A stretch of DNA of 36,800 nucleotides from DATDRM01 sp035291705 (GTDB taxonomy: Bacteria; Chloroflexota; Anaerolineae; Anaerolineales; UBA4823), in the NCBI GenBank assembly GCA_035291705.1, contig DATDRM010000202.1, positions 1 through 36,800 of the forward strand, written 5' to 3'. Position numbers and translations under genes: made by a program. Below are positions 15,458-23,822 of the stretch, piece after piece. Position 1 is the stretch's first letter. Each line of letters begins with the position of its first letter. Under the pieces are notes generated by a model. The model was given only the letters and a program-made list of their open reading frames with translations. It ran no database searches and was not told where the DNA came from.

Positions 15458-16440
15458 TAACGATTGGGTGCGATCATTACAGGCAGGAAGGTTTGGTAGG
15501 TCCGCTGGGGTCCGTGATAGGATGCGATCCCCTTCGTATCGACGTCAGACAGCCAATACCACCAGACACCACTTCTTGGAACGGTATCCTCGTAGGTATA
15601 GGTGTGCCCCCCACTCCCATCTGCAGCCGGCTCAAAATGAATCGCTGAGGCAAGGGTGATATTATTCTCGGCAGCGCGATAGAGATAGAAACCATAATTG
15701 TCGACCTCGGCTTCTGTCTCCCAGACCAGAGACACTTTTTCTCCCCTCACCCCAGCCAGGCGGAAGGAGCTCAATTGTACAGCTGTGGGTTCGGTGGAAA
15801 TGCGGACATTCAGGATCGACCCCGAGGCGTTCGTGTTTACTAACATGCCGTCCACCCCGGAGATGCCGACCGTGACTGTCTCCCACCCGACATCCCCTGT
15901 ATCCGGGATCAAGATTTCGTTTATTAAAGAGCCACCGGCAAACAATTGGATGTAAGCGTCTCCAATCTCCTCGACATCAACGTCTTGCACGTCGACGCTT
16001 TCGACCGTGACGCTGCCGGGACCCCAGTTCGAAAAATCGAACCAAACGTAAGCGCCCGGCCTTGCATCGTCGTCGGGATCGCTTTGATCGAGGTCTCCGC
16101 TGACGATCAGGACATTGCCTTCCGGTGGATTGAATAAATCATTGCAGCCGCCCGTGCAATCCGCTGGAGTGCCACCCGGCTGACAGGTGGCATCGAAGAT
16201 CATGGCCGCGTTTACATCCAATCCAAATCTCGGGTTAAAGCCGCGCACCGCGATTTCTCCACTGACAGCATCCCCACTGACCCCGTGGCCTGAGGATACG
16301 CTATCGACGAAATCCCCCTCGGAAAACCCCTCAAAGTCGATCACTTGTCCCGGGTTCGCTTTTGTTGACACAATGGTTGTCAACAACAAGACCAGCGCAA
16401 ATAAGACGCTGGTGATGACCACATATTTCGTATACCTCAT
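15457..16440 (-). CDS. Secreted beta-sandwich protein, first gene of the sortase operon
   Basis: About 327 aa from the ATG at 16440, which has AGAGG 6 bases upstream; an in-frame ATG at 16488 is less likely because it would bury the signal peptide. Residues 1-28 form a signal peptide ending near STKA-NPG. Residues 35-210 resemble a lectin/PEP-CTERM-like beta domain (DFEGFSEGDFVD, FGLDVNAAMIFD), with four Cys. The C-terminal 110 residues form a fibronectin-III-like domain (SSFRLAGVRGEKVSLVWETE, DNYGFYLYRA, WYWLSDVDTKG). It ends in TFLPVMIAPNR, a short hydrophobic LP motif near the end. Function unknown; a structural or adhesive surface role is likely from the context. Confidence 0.75.
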   Translation of the reverse strand: MRYTKYVVITSVLFALVLLLTTIVSTKANPGQVIDFEGFSEGDFVDSVSSGHGVSGDAVSGEIAVRGFNPRFGLDVNAAMIFDATCQPGGTPADCTGGCNDLFNPPEGNVLIVSGDLDQSDPDDDARPGAYVWFDFSNWGPGSVTVESVDVQDVDVEEIGDAYIQLFAGGSLINEILIPDTGDVGWETVTVGISGVDGMLVNTNASGSILNVRISTEPTAVQLSSFRLAGVRGEKVSLVWETEAEVDNYGFYLYRAAENNITLASAIHFEPAADGSGGHTYTYEDTVPRSGVWWYWLSDVDTKGIASYHGPQRTYQTFLPVMIAPNR

Positions 16441-16618
16441 GTTTACCTCTCTGGTGAGGTTCTGTGCGAGTTCTTTGACCCACCTCATGCCTGTTAATTT
16501 ATTGCCATTTGACTTACAATTCCGTCAATAGTATTAACGTAAAATTTAGGAAAAGATTACTGGATTTACCACTGATTAGGTAGAACCTTTCAATTCCCTC
16601 AGGTAAGCTGCTCAAGCA

Positions 16619-16747
16619 TTAATTCGATACCAGGGAAATGATCATTGAGATGATGACGATCAAGCCGATCGCGATCAGGACAATTTGTTGGGAGCGCAGG
16701 CGACGTTTTTCGAAGCCCGAGAGTTCTTTTTTCTTTTTCTTAGCCAT
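16619..16747 (-). CDS. Small single-pass membrane protein downstream of uvrC (42 aa)
   Basis: Too short for ordinary gene finding but well supported. AGGAGGAG sits 6-8 bases before an ATG, and the product has a Lys-rich start (MAKKKKKELSGFEKRRLRSQ) followed by one clean transmembrane helix of about 20 residues (IVLIAIGLIVIISMIISLV) and the tail SN. The topology is N-in, C-out by the positive-inside rule. It starts 12 bp after uvrC on the same strand, so it should be co-transcribed. I do not recognise the family. Confidence 0.75.
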   Translation of the reverse strand: MAKKKKKELSGFEKRRLRSQQIVLIAIGLIVIISMIISLVSN

Positions 16748-16759
16748 GGATATCTCCTC

Positions 16760-18622
16760 CTATTCTAACTGAGATTTGATCGCCTGGGCGACCTGCTCCG
16801 TGATGCCTGGCAGGGTGGTCAGGTCTTCTATGCTGGCTTGTTTAATATTCTCTATCGAGCCAAAGTGGGTCAACAACGACTTGCGGCGAGCTGGCCCAAT
16901 ACCGGGGATCGAGTCCAGCTGGGACGCCAGACCTGCGCGGGTGCGTTGCTTGCGGTGCGATGTGATAGCGAAGCGATGCGCTTCGTCTCGCACGCGCTGG
17001 ATTAAAAATAATGCCGGCGATTGGCGAGGGAGGAAGATCGAATCGGGGCGATCAGGGATGAAGAGCTCCTCGTTTTGCTTGGCAATAGAAGCGACATAGA
17101 TTTGGGGGCGGAGATTGAAGCGCTCCAACACGGCCACGGCGCGACTTAATTGACCCTTGCCGCCATCCACCAGTAATAAATCTGGCAGAATCGCGAAGGC
17201 CTGATCGGGTTTTTTGCCGGGAACTTCGCCAGCTTCCAAGGCGGCCTGCCAGCGATTGAAACGCCGGACAAGCACCTCTTCCATACTGGCAAAGTCATCG
17301 GGGCCGGTGACAGTGCGGATGTTGAAGTGGCGGTAATGGTTCTTGCGCGGTATGCCTTGCTCGAACACGACCATGCTGCCTACGGCGGAGGTGCCCTGGG
17401 TGTTTGAGATGTCATAGCACTCGATGCGGTTGGGCGGCACGGATAATTTCAAGGCACCTTGGAGCGCCGCCAGGGCTTCCTCCTGGCGGTGGCGATCCGC
17501 CTGCCATTGGGCCTGCAAGGCCGACAGGGTCTCGGCTGCGTTCTCAGCAGCCATGCGGATCAGCTCCTGTTGTAGCCCTTCACGCGGGATGAGGATTTCC
17601 ACTTTTTGACCGGAACGGCGCGTGCCGAGCCATTGCTTGATGATCTGCATTTCCTCCACCTCATGGGGTAGGAGCACCTGGGAGGGCACGCTTGGAGTCT
17701 GGTCATAAAATTGCTTCACGAATTCTGCCATCACATTAGCATCGGGCGTGTCTTCGGCTCCTTCGAGCAAGAAGTACTCGCGTCCGATCAGTTTGCCACT
17801 GCGGATGAAGAAAACCTGTACGCAAGCTTCGCCATTCGAACGCGCCATGGCGATCACGTCCGAGTCCACGTATTCGGTTGAGACAATTTTCTGGCGCTCG
17901 ACTACTTTTTCGATCGCCTGGAGCTGGTCGCGCAAAGCAGCTGCTCGTTCGAAGCGGAGAGTCTCGGCAGCCTGCTGCATTTCGGATTGCAAACGGGACA
18001 CGATCGGCTCCGTCCTTCCTTCCAGGAATTGGCAAAGGTCATCGATCACCTGACGGTATCCGGCCTGGCTGACTGCACCAATGCAAGGGGCAGTGCACAG
18101 TTTAATATCATAGTATAGGCAGGCGCGCTCATCCTCGCCGGTGATCGTCCGGTCGCAGGTCAAGTAGGGGAAGATGCGCCGGAGCACGTCTAATGTTTGG
18201 TGCACAGCCCATACGCTCGTGTACGGTCCGAAATAGCGCGAGCCATCGGCGACCATCTGTCGGGTAACAGTGACCTTGGGGAAGGGGTCAGCCCAATGCA
18301 CCTTGATGTAAGGGTAGCGCTTATCGTCTTTGAGCCGCACATTGTAATGCGGGCGGTGCTTTTTGATCAGGTTCATTTCCAGGATCAATGCTTCGAGTTC
18401 GGAGCCAACCACGATCCATTCTATGGCCTCAATCCTGCGCACCATCTGGCGCGTGCGCACGTGCAGCTGTGCGCTGGCGTGGAAATAGGACCGCAGGCGA
18501 TTGCGCAGGTTGACCGCTTTACCGATATAAATCACCTTACCGTCGGCATCCTTCATGATGTAACAACCGGATTTGGTCGGCGCGGTATCTAAGATAACCT
18601 GGATTTGAGGGCTGATTTCCAT
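16760..18622 (-). CDS. uvrC: Excinuclease ABC subunit C
   Basis: A 620-aa UvrC of normal length. It has the GIY-YIG nuclease domain at the N terminus (SGCYIMKDADGKVIYIGKA, Arg of RNRLRSYF), the Cys-bearing linker DERACLYYDIKLCTAPCIG, a UVR helix pair near 205-240, the RNase H-like nuclease domain (RIECYDISNTQG, LLLVDGGKGQL), and a C-terminal tandem helix-hairpin-helix (IPGIGPARRKSLL, LPGITEQVAQAI). It makes both incisions in nucleotide excision repair with UvrAB. A TAAAAT -10 box lies 9 bases before the ATG. Confidence 0.97.
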   Translation of the reverse strand: MEISPQIQVILDTAPTKSGCYIMKDADGKVIYIGKAVNLRNRLRSYFHASAQLHVRTRQMVRRIEAIEWIVVGSELEALILEMNLIKKHRPHYNVRLKDDKRYPYIKVHWADPFPKVTVTRQMVADGSRYFGPYTSVWAVHQTLDVLRRIFPYLTCDRTITGEDERACLYYDIKLCTAPCIGAVSQAGYRQVIDDLCQFLEGRTEPIVSRLQSEMQQAAETLRFERAAALRDQLQAIEKVVERQKIVSTEYVDSDVIAMARSNGEACVQVFFIRSGKLIGREYFLLEGAEDTPDANVMAEFVKQFYDQTPSVPSQVLLPHEVEEMQIIKQWLGTRRSGQKVEILIPREGLQQELIRMAAENAAETLSALQAQWQADRHRQEEALAALQGALKLSVPPNRIECYDISNTQGTSAVGSMVVFEQGIPRKNHYRHFNIRTVTGPDDFASMEEVLVRRFNRWQAALEAGEVPGKKPDQAFAILPDLLLVDGGKGQLSRAVAVLERFNLRPQIYVASIAKQNEELFIPDRPDSIFLPRQSPALFLIQRVRDEAHRFAITSHRKQRTRAGLASQLDSIPGIGPARRKSLLTHFGSIENIKQASIEDLTTLPGITEQVAQAIKSQLE

Positions 18623-18693
18623 ATGATGACTATTTTAACATGACTGAGTTGCTCCGGGGTTTGTTGGCGAAGAACGGGTATAATTCCCCAGGT
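18623..18693. promoter_or_regulatory. Divergent uvrC / cinA promoters
   Basis: A TAAAAT (minus, 18637-18632) lies 9 bases before the uvrC ATG, and TATAAT (plus, 18679-18684) lies 9 bases before the cinA ATG. Both predict very short or absent 5' leaders. -35 boxes are weak. Confidence 0.45.
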
Positions 18694-19173
18694 ATGGTTG
18701 AGACTGTTGAATTCGTTATAGGAAGGTTATTGAGACAGCTGGGGATGCGGATGTCCGTTGCCGAATCTTGTACAGGGGGTCTGATCAGCCATCTCATTAC
18801 AAATGTGCCGGGATCATCGGATTATTTCTTGGGGGGATTTACGGTCTATGCTAACGAGGCGAAAGTTCGCTTACTGGGTGTGCGTTGGGAAACCCTCGAG
18901 AAATATGGCGCAGTTAGCCGAGTGATCGTAATGGAAATGGCCGAAGGCGTGCGCACTGCAATGGCAGCAGACGTCGGCCTGTCCGTCAGCGGGATCGCTG
19001 GTCCTGGGGGAGGCACGCCAGAGAAGCCGGTTGGGACAACCTGGATTGGTTTAAACACCACGCGCGACGGGCAAGCCAGGTATTTCCAATTTGTTGGCGA
19101 TCGGTTAAGCGTGAAGGAGCAAGCAGCGCGGATGGCATTGCAATTATTGGCAGAGTATTTGGGTAACCAGTGA
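18694..19173 (+). CDS. pncC: Nicotinamide-nucleotide amidase (CinA C-terminal domain)
   Basis: The protein is the single-domain PncC/CinA-C form, 159 aa from ATG 18694. It shows the family core MSVAESCTGGLISHLITNVPGSS with YFLGGFTVYANEAK, then SVSGIAGPGGGTPEKPVGT and an R-rich C-terminal helix. The enzyme deamidates NMN to nicotinate mononucleotide in pyridine nucleotide recycling. An ATG at 18640 is in frame, but the TATAAT at 18679-18684 and the usual family N terminus both favour 18694. It is followed 16 bp later by a CAP/LysM gene. Confidence 0.9.
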   Translation: MVETVEFVIGRLLRQLGMRMSVAESCTGGLISHLITNVPGSSDYFLGGFTVYANEAKVRLLGVRWETLEKYGAVSRVIVMEMAEGVRTAMAADVGLSVSGIAGPGGGTPEKPVGTTWIGLNTTRDGQARYFQFVGDRLSVKEQAARMALQLLAEYLGNQ

Positions 19174-19189
19174 CGGAAGACCATAGTCG

Positions 19190-20242
19190 ATGATCCGAAA
19201 AATCATTCTGGTGGTTATTTCATTGTGCTTGATAGCGCCGATTGTGGCGATAGATGCGCCACGCACCGAGGCCCAGGCTGGCGATGCCTGGTCTTTAATC
19301 GCCGAGGTCAATGCCTTGCGCGCCTCGTATGGTCTCCCGCCATATGAAATCAATAGCTCATTAATGGCCGCGGCGCAGGCACAAAGCGAATATCAGGCAG
19401 AGATCGGCACCTGGAGTCACAGCGGGCCAGATGGCTCGCGGCCTCATGACCGGGCCGTGGCTTATGGTTATGGCGGTGGGGCTCAGGTATATATTTCGGA
19501 AAATGTCGCCATGGGGGTTGACCTCAGCCCGCAACAGACGGTATACGAGATGTGGCAGGATGCCATTCATCTGGAAACGATGATCTCGTCTAATTACCGG
19601 GATATCGGCGCTGGGGTGGCCTTCTCAGGGGATTACGTGTTTTATACGATCGACGTGGGCTATATCGCCGGTTCGCCTGGCGTTGGCCAGCCGCCTGCTC
19701 CCCCAGGAGGGGCGACAGGCACACAAGCTCCTACGATAATGGCGATGATCCCTATTCAGGTAGCTCCCCCAAAGCCGGATGGCTCAATTATCCACGTGGT
19801 TCAATGGGGACAGTTTCTGATCAACATTGCCAAGGCTTATAAGATCCAACTCAAAGACCTGCTGGCGATGAATGGGCTTACCGAGAATGCCGTTATCTTC
19901 CCGGGCGATAAGCTGCTCATTAAACCAGGTAACACTCCTAGCGGCACATTGGATGCAACCGAAACGAGGGCGCCAGAGGCGAGTAAAAGGGCGGGAGTCC
20001 TTTCTACACCTTCGCCGACCGCCAAGCGCCCAACCGAAACGCCCGCGCCTGCCTCGTCGACCCCGCAGCAGGCAGCACTTTCGGACCAGGGGGATCCCGC
20101 TCAGCTCCTGGTTGAGCAAGAGCAAATCCGTTTCGCGCCGCCGAGTGATTCCCCGGATTATCTGCTGATCGCTATCCTTGTGATGGCGGCGGCTGGTATA
20201 GCCCTGGTGCTATTAGGCAGCGCGCTTAAGCGGATTGCTTGA
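19190..20242 (+). CDS. Exported CAP-domain protein with LysM and C-terminal membrane anchor
   Basis: A 350-aa surface protein. A signal peptide (about 1-27) is followed by a CAP domain (about 33-160: LIAEVNALRASYGLPPYEIN, WSHSGPDGSRP, ISENVAMG), a Pro/Gly linker, one LysM domain (about 203-247, HVVQWGQFLINIAKAY and PGDKLLIKPG), a Thr/Pro/Ala stalk and a C-terminal transmembrane helix (DYLLIAILVMAAAGIALVLLG) with tail SALKRIA. LysM binds peptidoglycan-type glycans, so it should lie in the cell wall, tethered to the membrane. There is no LPxTG motif. It is the second CAP protein in the window. Confidence 0.88.
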   Translation: MIRKIILVVISLCLIAPIVAIDAPRTEAQAGDAWSLIAEVNALRASYGLPPYEINSSLMAAAQAQSEYQAEIGTWSHSGPDGSRPHDRAVAYGYGGGAQVYISENVAMGVDLSPQQTVYEMWQDAIHLETMISSNYRDIGAGVAFSGDYVFYTIDVGYIAGSPGVGQPPAPPGGATGTQAPTIMAMIPIQVAPPKPDGSIIHVVQWGQFLINIAKAYKIQLKDLLAMNGLTENAVIFPGDKLLIKPGNTPSGTLDATETRAPEASKRAGVLSTPSPTAKRPTETPAPASSTPQQAALSDQGDPAQLLVEQEQIRFAPPSDSPDYLLIAILVMAAAGIALVLLGSALKRIA

Positions 20243-20264
20243 AGTCCAGGCCGGCAGGGGAAGC

Positions 20265-20759
20265 TCAAATCGATCGTTTTACCAGCCACAAGTTAACTAA
20301 TTTTCCTGTTACTTCATCGGTAAGGTCGCGCCAGGTATGAATCGGCAGGGAGATTTGTGCCAGCGCGGCCGTGGGCAGGGCGACGCTTTCATCTGTCAAA
20401 GTTGTGAGCAGTTCCTCCAGGCCAGGATTATGGCCTACCACCATAACGCACAAGTATTGATCTGGTAAGTGACCGACAACCTCCAGGTAGTCAGCGGGGT
20501 GGCCGGGATAGAAACTGTCCTGGATTTCAATTTCCCCTTCAAAGCCACAGTTCTCGGCGACCGCCTCGGCTGTCTTGCGGGCACGAAGAGCGGGGGAGCA
20601 GAGGATCAGGTCTGGCACGATACCTTCCTCCCGCAGCAGAAAACCGATATGGGGCGCATCCCGCTTGCCGCGCTTGTTTAATGGTCGGTCGATATCAGCC
20701 AAACCAGGCTCATCCCAGCTGGACTTCGCATGGCGTAAGATCAACAGGGATTTCAACAT
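20265..20759 (-). CDS. sixA: SixA-like histidine phosphatase
   Basis: A 164-aa member of the histidine phosphatase (phosphoglycerate mutase-like) superfamily in its short SixA form. The catalytic motif is LILRHAKSSW (Arg9-His10), with a second Arg in SPALRARKTAEAV and the late His in VVGHNPGLEELL. SixA-type enzymes remove phosphate from His-phosphorylated proteins; the target here is unknown. It lies 15 bp behind metG. Confidence 0.88.
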   Translation of the reverse strand: MLKSLLILRHAKSSWDEPGLADIDRPLNKRGKRDAPHIGFLLREEGIVPDLILCSPALRARKTAEAVAENCGFEGEIEIQDSFYPGHPADYLEVVGHLPDQYLCVMVVGHNPGLEELLTTLTDESVALPTAALAQISLPIHTWRDLTDEVTGKLVNLWLVKRSI

Positions 20760-20774
20760 GGAATCCTGGTTTTT

Positions 20775-22559
20775 CTACTGACCTAGACGGGAACGTTCGA
20801 ACGCCACAATCCCCTCATCTAGCTTTTGATAGAGCGGCGCAGGCTGCTCAAGCGGTTGCCCGGGGGACAGCTGGCTGGGTTCCCAACGGCCATTAGCATC
20901 TTCCGGGCGATAACGCAATACCTTGTGCTCTCCCAGGCTGTCCGTGCGAGATTCGACAAACTGCTCACCGAAAAGGGGTTGCTTGTAGCCCAGATAGGTG
21001 TGCAGACGTTCGCTGGTGAAGGGTAAGAACGGCGCAAGCAACACTTTGAGCGAATCGATCGCCCGCAAGGCGGTGTATACGGTGGTAGCCGCGGCGGCTT
21101 TGTCGGACTTGATCTCGAACCACGGGGCGGATTGATCCAGGTACTTGTTCACCTCTGTAGCCAGGCGGATGGCTTCGTTTAAAGCTGCTCGCAAGCGCAC
21201 CGCATCCAGGTGTTTACCAACGGTTTGAAAGCCCTCTTCGACGGTTGCTAAAACCTGGCGGTCAGCAGGCTGGAGCTCACCTGGAGATGGAACACGGCCC
21301 TCCCAATGTTTGTAAGCAAAGGCGAGCACCCGGTTGGCGAGGTTGCCCCAGGTGGCGACCAGCTCGTTGTTGTTGCGGTTGAGGAAATCCTGCCAGTCCC
21401 AATCCGAGTCTTTGGCTTCAGGCATGTTAGCCGTCAGATAGTAGCGCAAGGGGTCTGGATCATAACGCGAAAGGAAATCCAATCCCCACACAGCCCAATT
21501 CCGGCTGCCAGAGATTTTCTGCCCCTCCAGGTTCATAAACTCATTGGCGGGAATGTCATAGGGCAGGATCAAAGCCGGGTCTTCCCGTTCTTCGAAGATT
21601 TTAGCAAACCAAACACCGGCGCCGATCAATTGTCCTGGCCAAAACACGGCATGGAAAGGGATATTATCCTTTCCGATGAAGTAATAGGATCGTGCCTCGG
21701 GATCGTACCACCAATCGTACCAGGCGTCCGGTTGGCCGTTGATCTGCGCCCATTCGATAGCAGCCGAGAGGTAACCGATCACGGCCTCAAACCAGACATA
21801 CAGGCACTTGCCCTCCCAGCCCTCTACAGGGACCGGGATGCCCCAGTCCAAGTCACGTGTGATGGCACGCCCACGCAAACTGTCAGCCAGAATCTGACCA
21901 AGGGACTGGCGCAACACGTTTGGACGTAAATAGCTCTCACGCTGGCGCAGGAAATCCAAGATGGCGGGTTGCAGCTGACCATAATCGAGGTAAAAGTGCT
22001 CTGTCTCGCGCAGCTCAGGTAGCGAATCGTCGATCTTGGAGCGTGGGTTGATCAACAGCGCAGCCTCAAGCAGGTTGCCGCAACGGTCGCACTGGTCCCC
22101 CCGGGCGTTAGGATAGCCACAAATATAACAGGTGCCTTCGATGTACCGGTCGGGGAGGAAACGCGCCTGCGTGGGGGCGTACCATTGCTGCTGACGATCC
22201 GTGTATAGATAGCCACTTTTGTTGAGCGCCAGAAAGATCGATTGTGAAACTTTGAAATGGTTGTCGGTGTGCGTGCTGGTGAATAGATCATAGGTCAGGC
22301 CGAGCTTCTGAAATAGCTCAAGAAAACCAGCGTGGTATTTTTGATATACTTCCAGGGGAGAGGTCTGCTCGTCGTCGGCACGCACTGTGACAGGAGTCCC
22401 GTGGGCATCCGAACCCGATACCATCAGGACACGGTTGCCCGCCAGGCGGTGGTAGCGCGCAAAGATATCTGCCGGCAGATAGGAGCCGGTGATATTGCCA
22501 ACATGGATCGGGGAATTGGCATAAGGCCAGGCAACAGATACGAGGATGTTCAAGGGCAT
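20775..22559 (-). CDS. metG: Methionyl-tRNA synthetase
   Basis: About 594 aa from the ATG at 22559; the frame stays open 45 bp further upstream, into the sigma factor gene, but the MetRS core begins at MPLNILVSVAWPYANSPIHVGN. Class I signature HVGN (HIGH equivalent), a Zn knuckle with CYICG and CDRCG, and KISGSRN in place of KMSKS, as in archaeal-like and many Chloroflexota MetRS. The anticodon-binding helical domain follows. No C-terminal tRNA-binding domain is visible. It charges tRNA-Met for initiation and elongation. It begins 16 bp after rpoD. Confidence 0.95.
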   Translation of the reverse strand: MPLNILVSVAWPYANSPIHVGNITGSYLPADIFARYHRLAGNRVLMVSGSDAHGTPVTVRADDEQTSPLEVYQKYHAGFLELFQKLGLTYDLFTSTHTDNHFKVSQSIFLALNKSGYLYTDRQQQWYAPTQARFLPDRYIEGTCYICGYPNARGDQCDRCGNLLEAALLINPRSKIDDSLPELRETEHFYLDYGQLQPAILDFLRQRESYLRPNVLRQSLGQILADSLRGRAITRDLDWGIPVPVEGWEGKCLYVWFEAVIGYLSAAIEWAQINGQPDAWYDWWYDPEARSYYFIGKDNIPFHAVFWPGQLIGAGVWFAKIFEEREDPALILPYDIPANEFMNLEGQKISGSRNWAVWGLDFLSRYDPDPLRYYLTANMPEAKDSDWDWQDFLNRNNNELVATWGNLANRVLAFAYKHWEGRVPSPGELQPADRQVLATVEEGFQTVGKHLDAVRLRAALNEAIRLATEVNKYLDQSAPWFEIKSDKAAAATTVYTALRAIDSLKVLLAPFLPFTSERLHTYLGYKQPLFGEQFVESRTDSLGEHKVLRYRPEDANGRWEPSQLSPGQPLEQPAPLYQKLDEGIVAFERSRLGQ

Positions 22560-22575
22560 GGGTTGACTCGTGCAG

Positions 22576-23757
22576 TTAGAGGTATTCCCGCAGCAGGCGG
22601 GCACGACGTGGGTGGCGTAAGCGACGTAAGGCTTTTCCTTCGATCTGGCGGATGCGCTCGCGCGTCAAACCAAACTTCTGGCCGACTTCCTCCAGGGTGT
22701 TAGGTTGGTTATCGTCCAATCCAAAGCGTAAACGCAGGATGCGCGCCTCACGTGGTGAGAGGGTAGACAGGACTTCATTGACGCGCTCGCGCAGCATTTC
22801 CTGGTAAACGATCTGGGAGGGCGAGGGGGTAGTCTCATCTTCGACGAACATACCTAATTCATTATCGTCGTCATCGCCAACTGGGCTTTCCAGGGAGATC
22901 GGCGTCCAAGAAACCTTCAACATCCACTTAACCTTGCTGACGTCTGTGCTCATCTGAGCGGCGAGCTCTTCGAGAGTGGGCGGGCGGCTCAGTTTTTGTT
23001 CCATGTCGTGCGAGAGGCGGTACATCTGCCGGATGCGGTCGGTCATGTGCACGGGGACGCGAATCGTGCGACTCTGATCGGCGATGGCGCGCGTGACGGT
23101 CTGGCGAATCCACCAGGTGGCGTACGTTGAAAAGCGGAAGCCGCGCCTAAACTCAAACTTTTCGATCGCTCTCATTAAACCGAGGTTTCCCTCTTGGATC
23201 AGGTCCAGAAAAGGGACACCATGGCCGACGTATTTCTTGGCAACGCTGACGACCAGGCGAGTATTGGCTTTGATCAGCTGCTCACGGGCAAGATATCCGT
23301 CCTGGATCAATCCTTCCAGGGCGTGACGCCGTTTAAGTGTGCCGCGACCATTAAGTTTAACCAGGTCGCGTAAGGCCTGTCGCGCGCATTCGATGCGCTG
23401 TGCCAGGCTGACTTCCTCTTCCAGAGAAAGCAGAGGGACGCGGGACATTTCTCTAAGGTAAAGCCCCACGGTGTCATCGGATTCTATTTGTTCCAAATTG
23501 AGGAAGGGAGCCTTCCTGATCGGGGTCGGCTCTGAGGGAGGATCAAGACTCCCTTCATTCTCGTCCTCGTTCTCATCTGTAAGGATCTCTACGCCTCGCC
23601 GGCGTAATGCAACCATTAAATTGGTGACCTGTTCTTCATCCTCCCATGGATAGATTTCGGTAACATCTTCGGCGGTCAGATACCCTTGTGTTTCGGCCTT
23701 GCTGAGCAGCGTGGTGAGAACCTTGCCCTTTTGGATGGTGTAGCCTGGGTAAACCAT
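22576..23757 (-). CDS. rpoD: RNA polymerase primary sigma factor
   Basis: A 393-aa group 1 sigma-70 factor: region 1.1-like N terminus (LLSKAETQGYLTAEDVTEI), region 1.2 (DTVGLYLREMSRVPLLS), the region 2 core (NTRLVVSVAKKYVGHG, FLDLIQEGNLGLMRAIEKF, FSTYATWWIRQTVTRAI), region 3 and region 4 ending GLTRERIRQIEGKALRRLRHP with the -35 reading helix. An acidic stretch DENEDENEG separates regions 1.1 and 1.2. The start has a clear AGGAGG 7 bases before the ATG. It should recognise the TTGACN-17-TATAAT promoters seen across the window. Confidence 0.96.
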   Translation of the reverse strand: MVYPGYTIQKGKVLTTLLSKAETQGYLTAEDVTEIYPWEDEEQVTNLMVALRRRGVEILTDENEDENEGSLDPPSEPTPIRKAPFLNLEQIESDDTVGLYLREMSRVPLLSLEEEVSLAQRIECARQALRDLVKLNGRGTLKRRHALEGLIQDGYLAREQLIKANTRLVVSVAKKYVGHGVPFLDLIQEGNLGLMRAIEKFEFRRGFRFSTYATWWIRQTVTRAIADQSRTIRVPVHMTDRIRQMYRLSHDMEQKLSRPPTLEELAAQMSTDVSKVKWMLKVSWTPISLESPVGDDDDNELGMFVEDETTPSPSQIVYQEMLRERVNEVLSTLSPREARILRLRFGLDDNQPNTLEEVGQKFGLTRERIRQIEGKALRRLRHPRRARLLREYL

Positions 23758-23822
23758 GCACGCCCCTCCTGAAGAATTAGGATTTTTTCCGAAAGAATAT
23801 ACGACTGTGAGAGTAGATGATA

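Noticed and set aside
16509..16528. TTGAC-10-GTCAA inverted repeat in front of the sortase operon
   Set aside because: Short arms in an AT-rich spacer; no paired -10 at a sound distance, so neither a promoter nor an operator could be supported.
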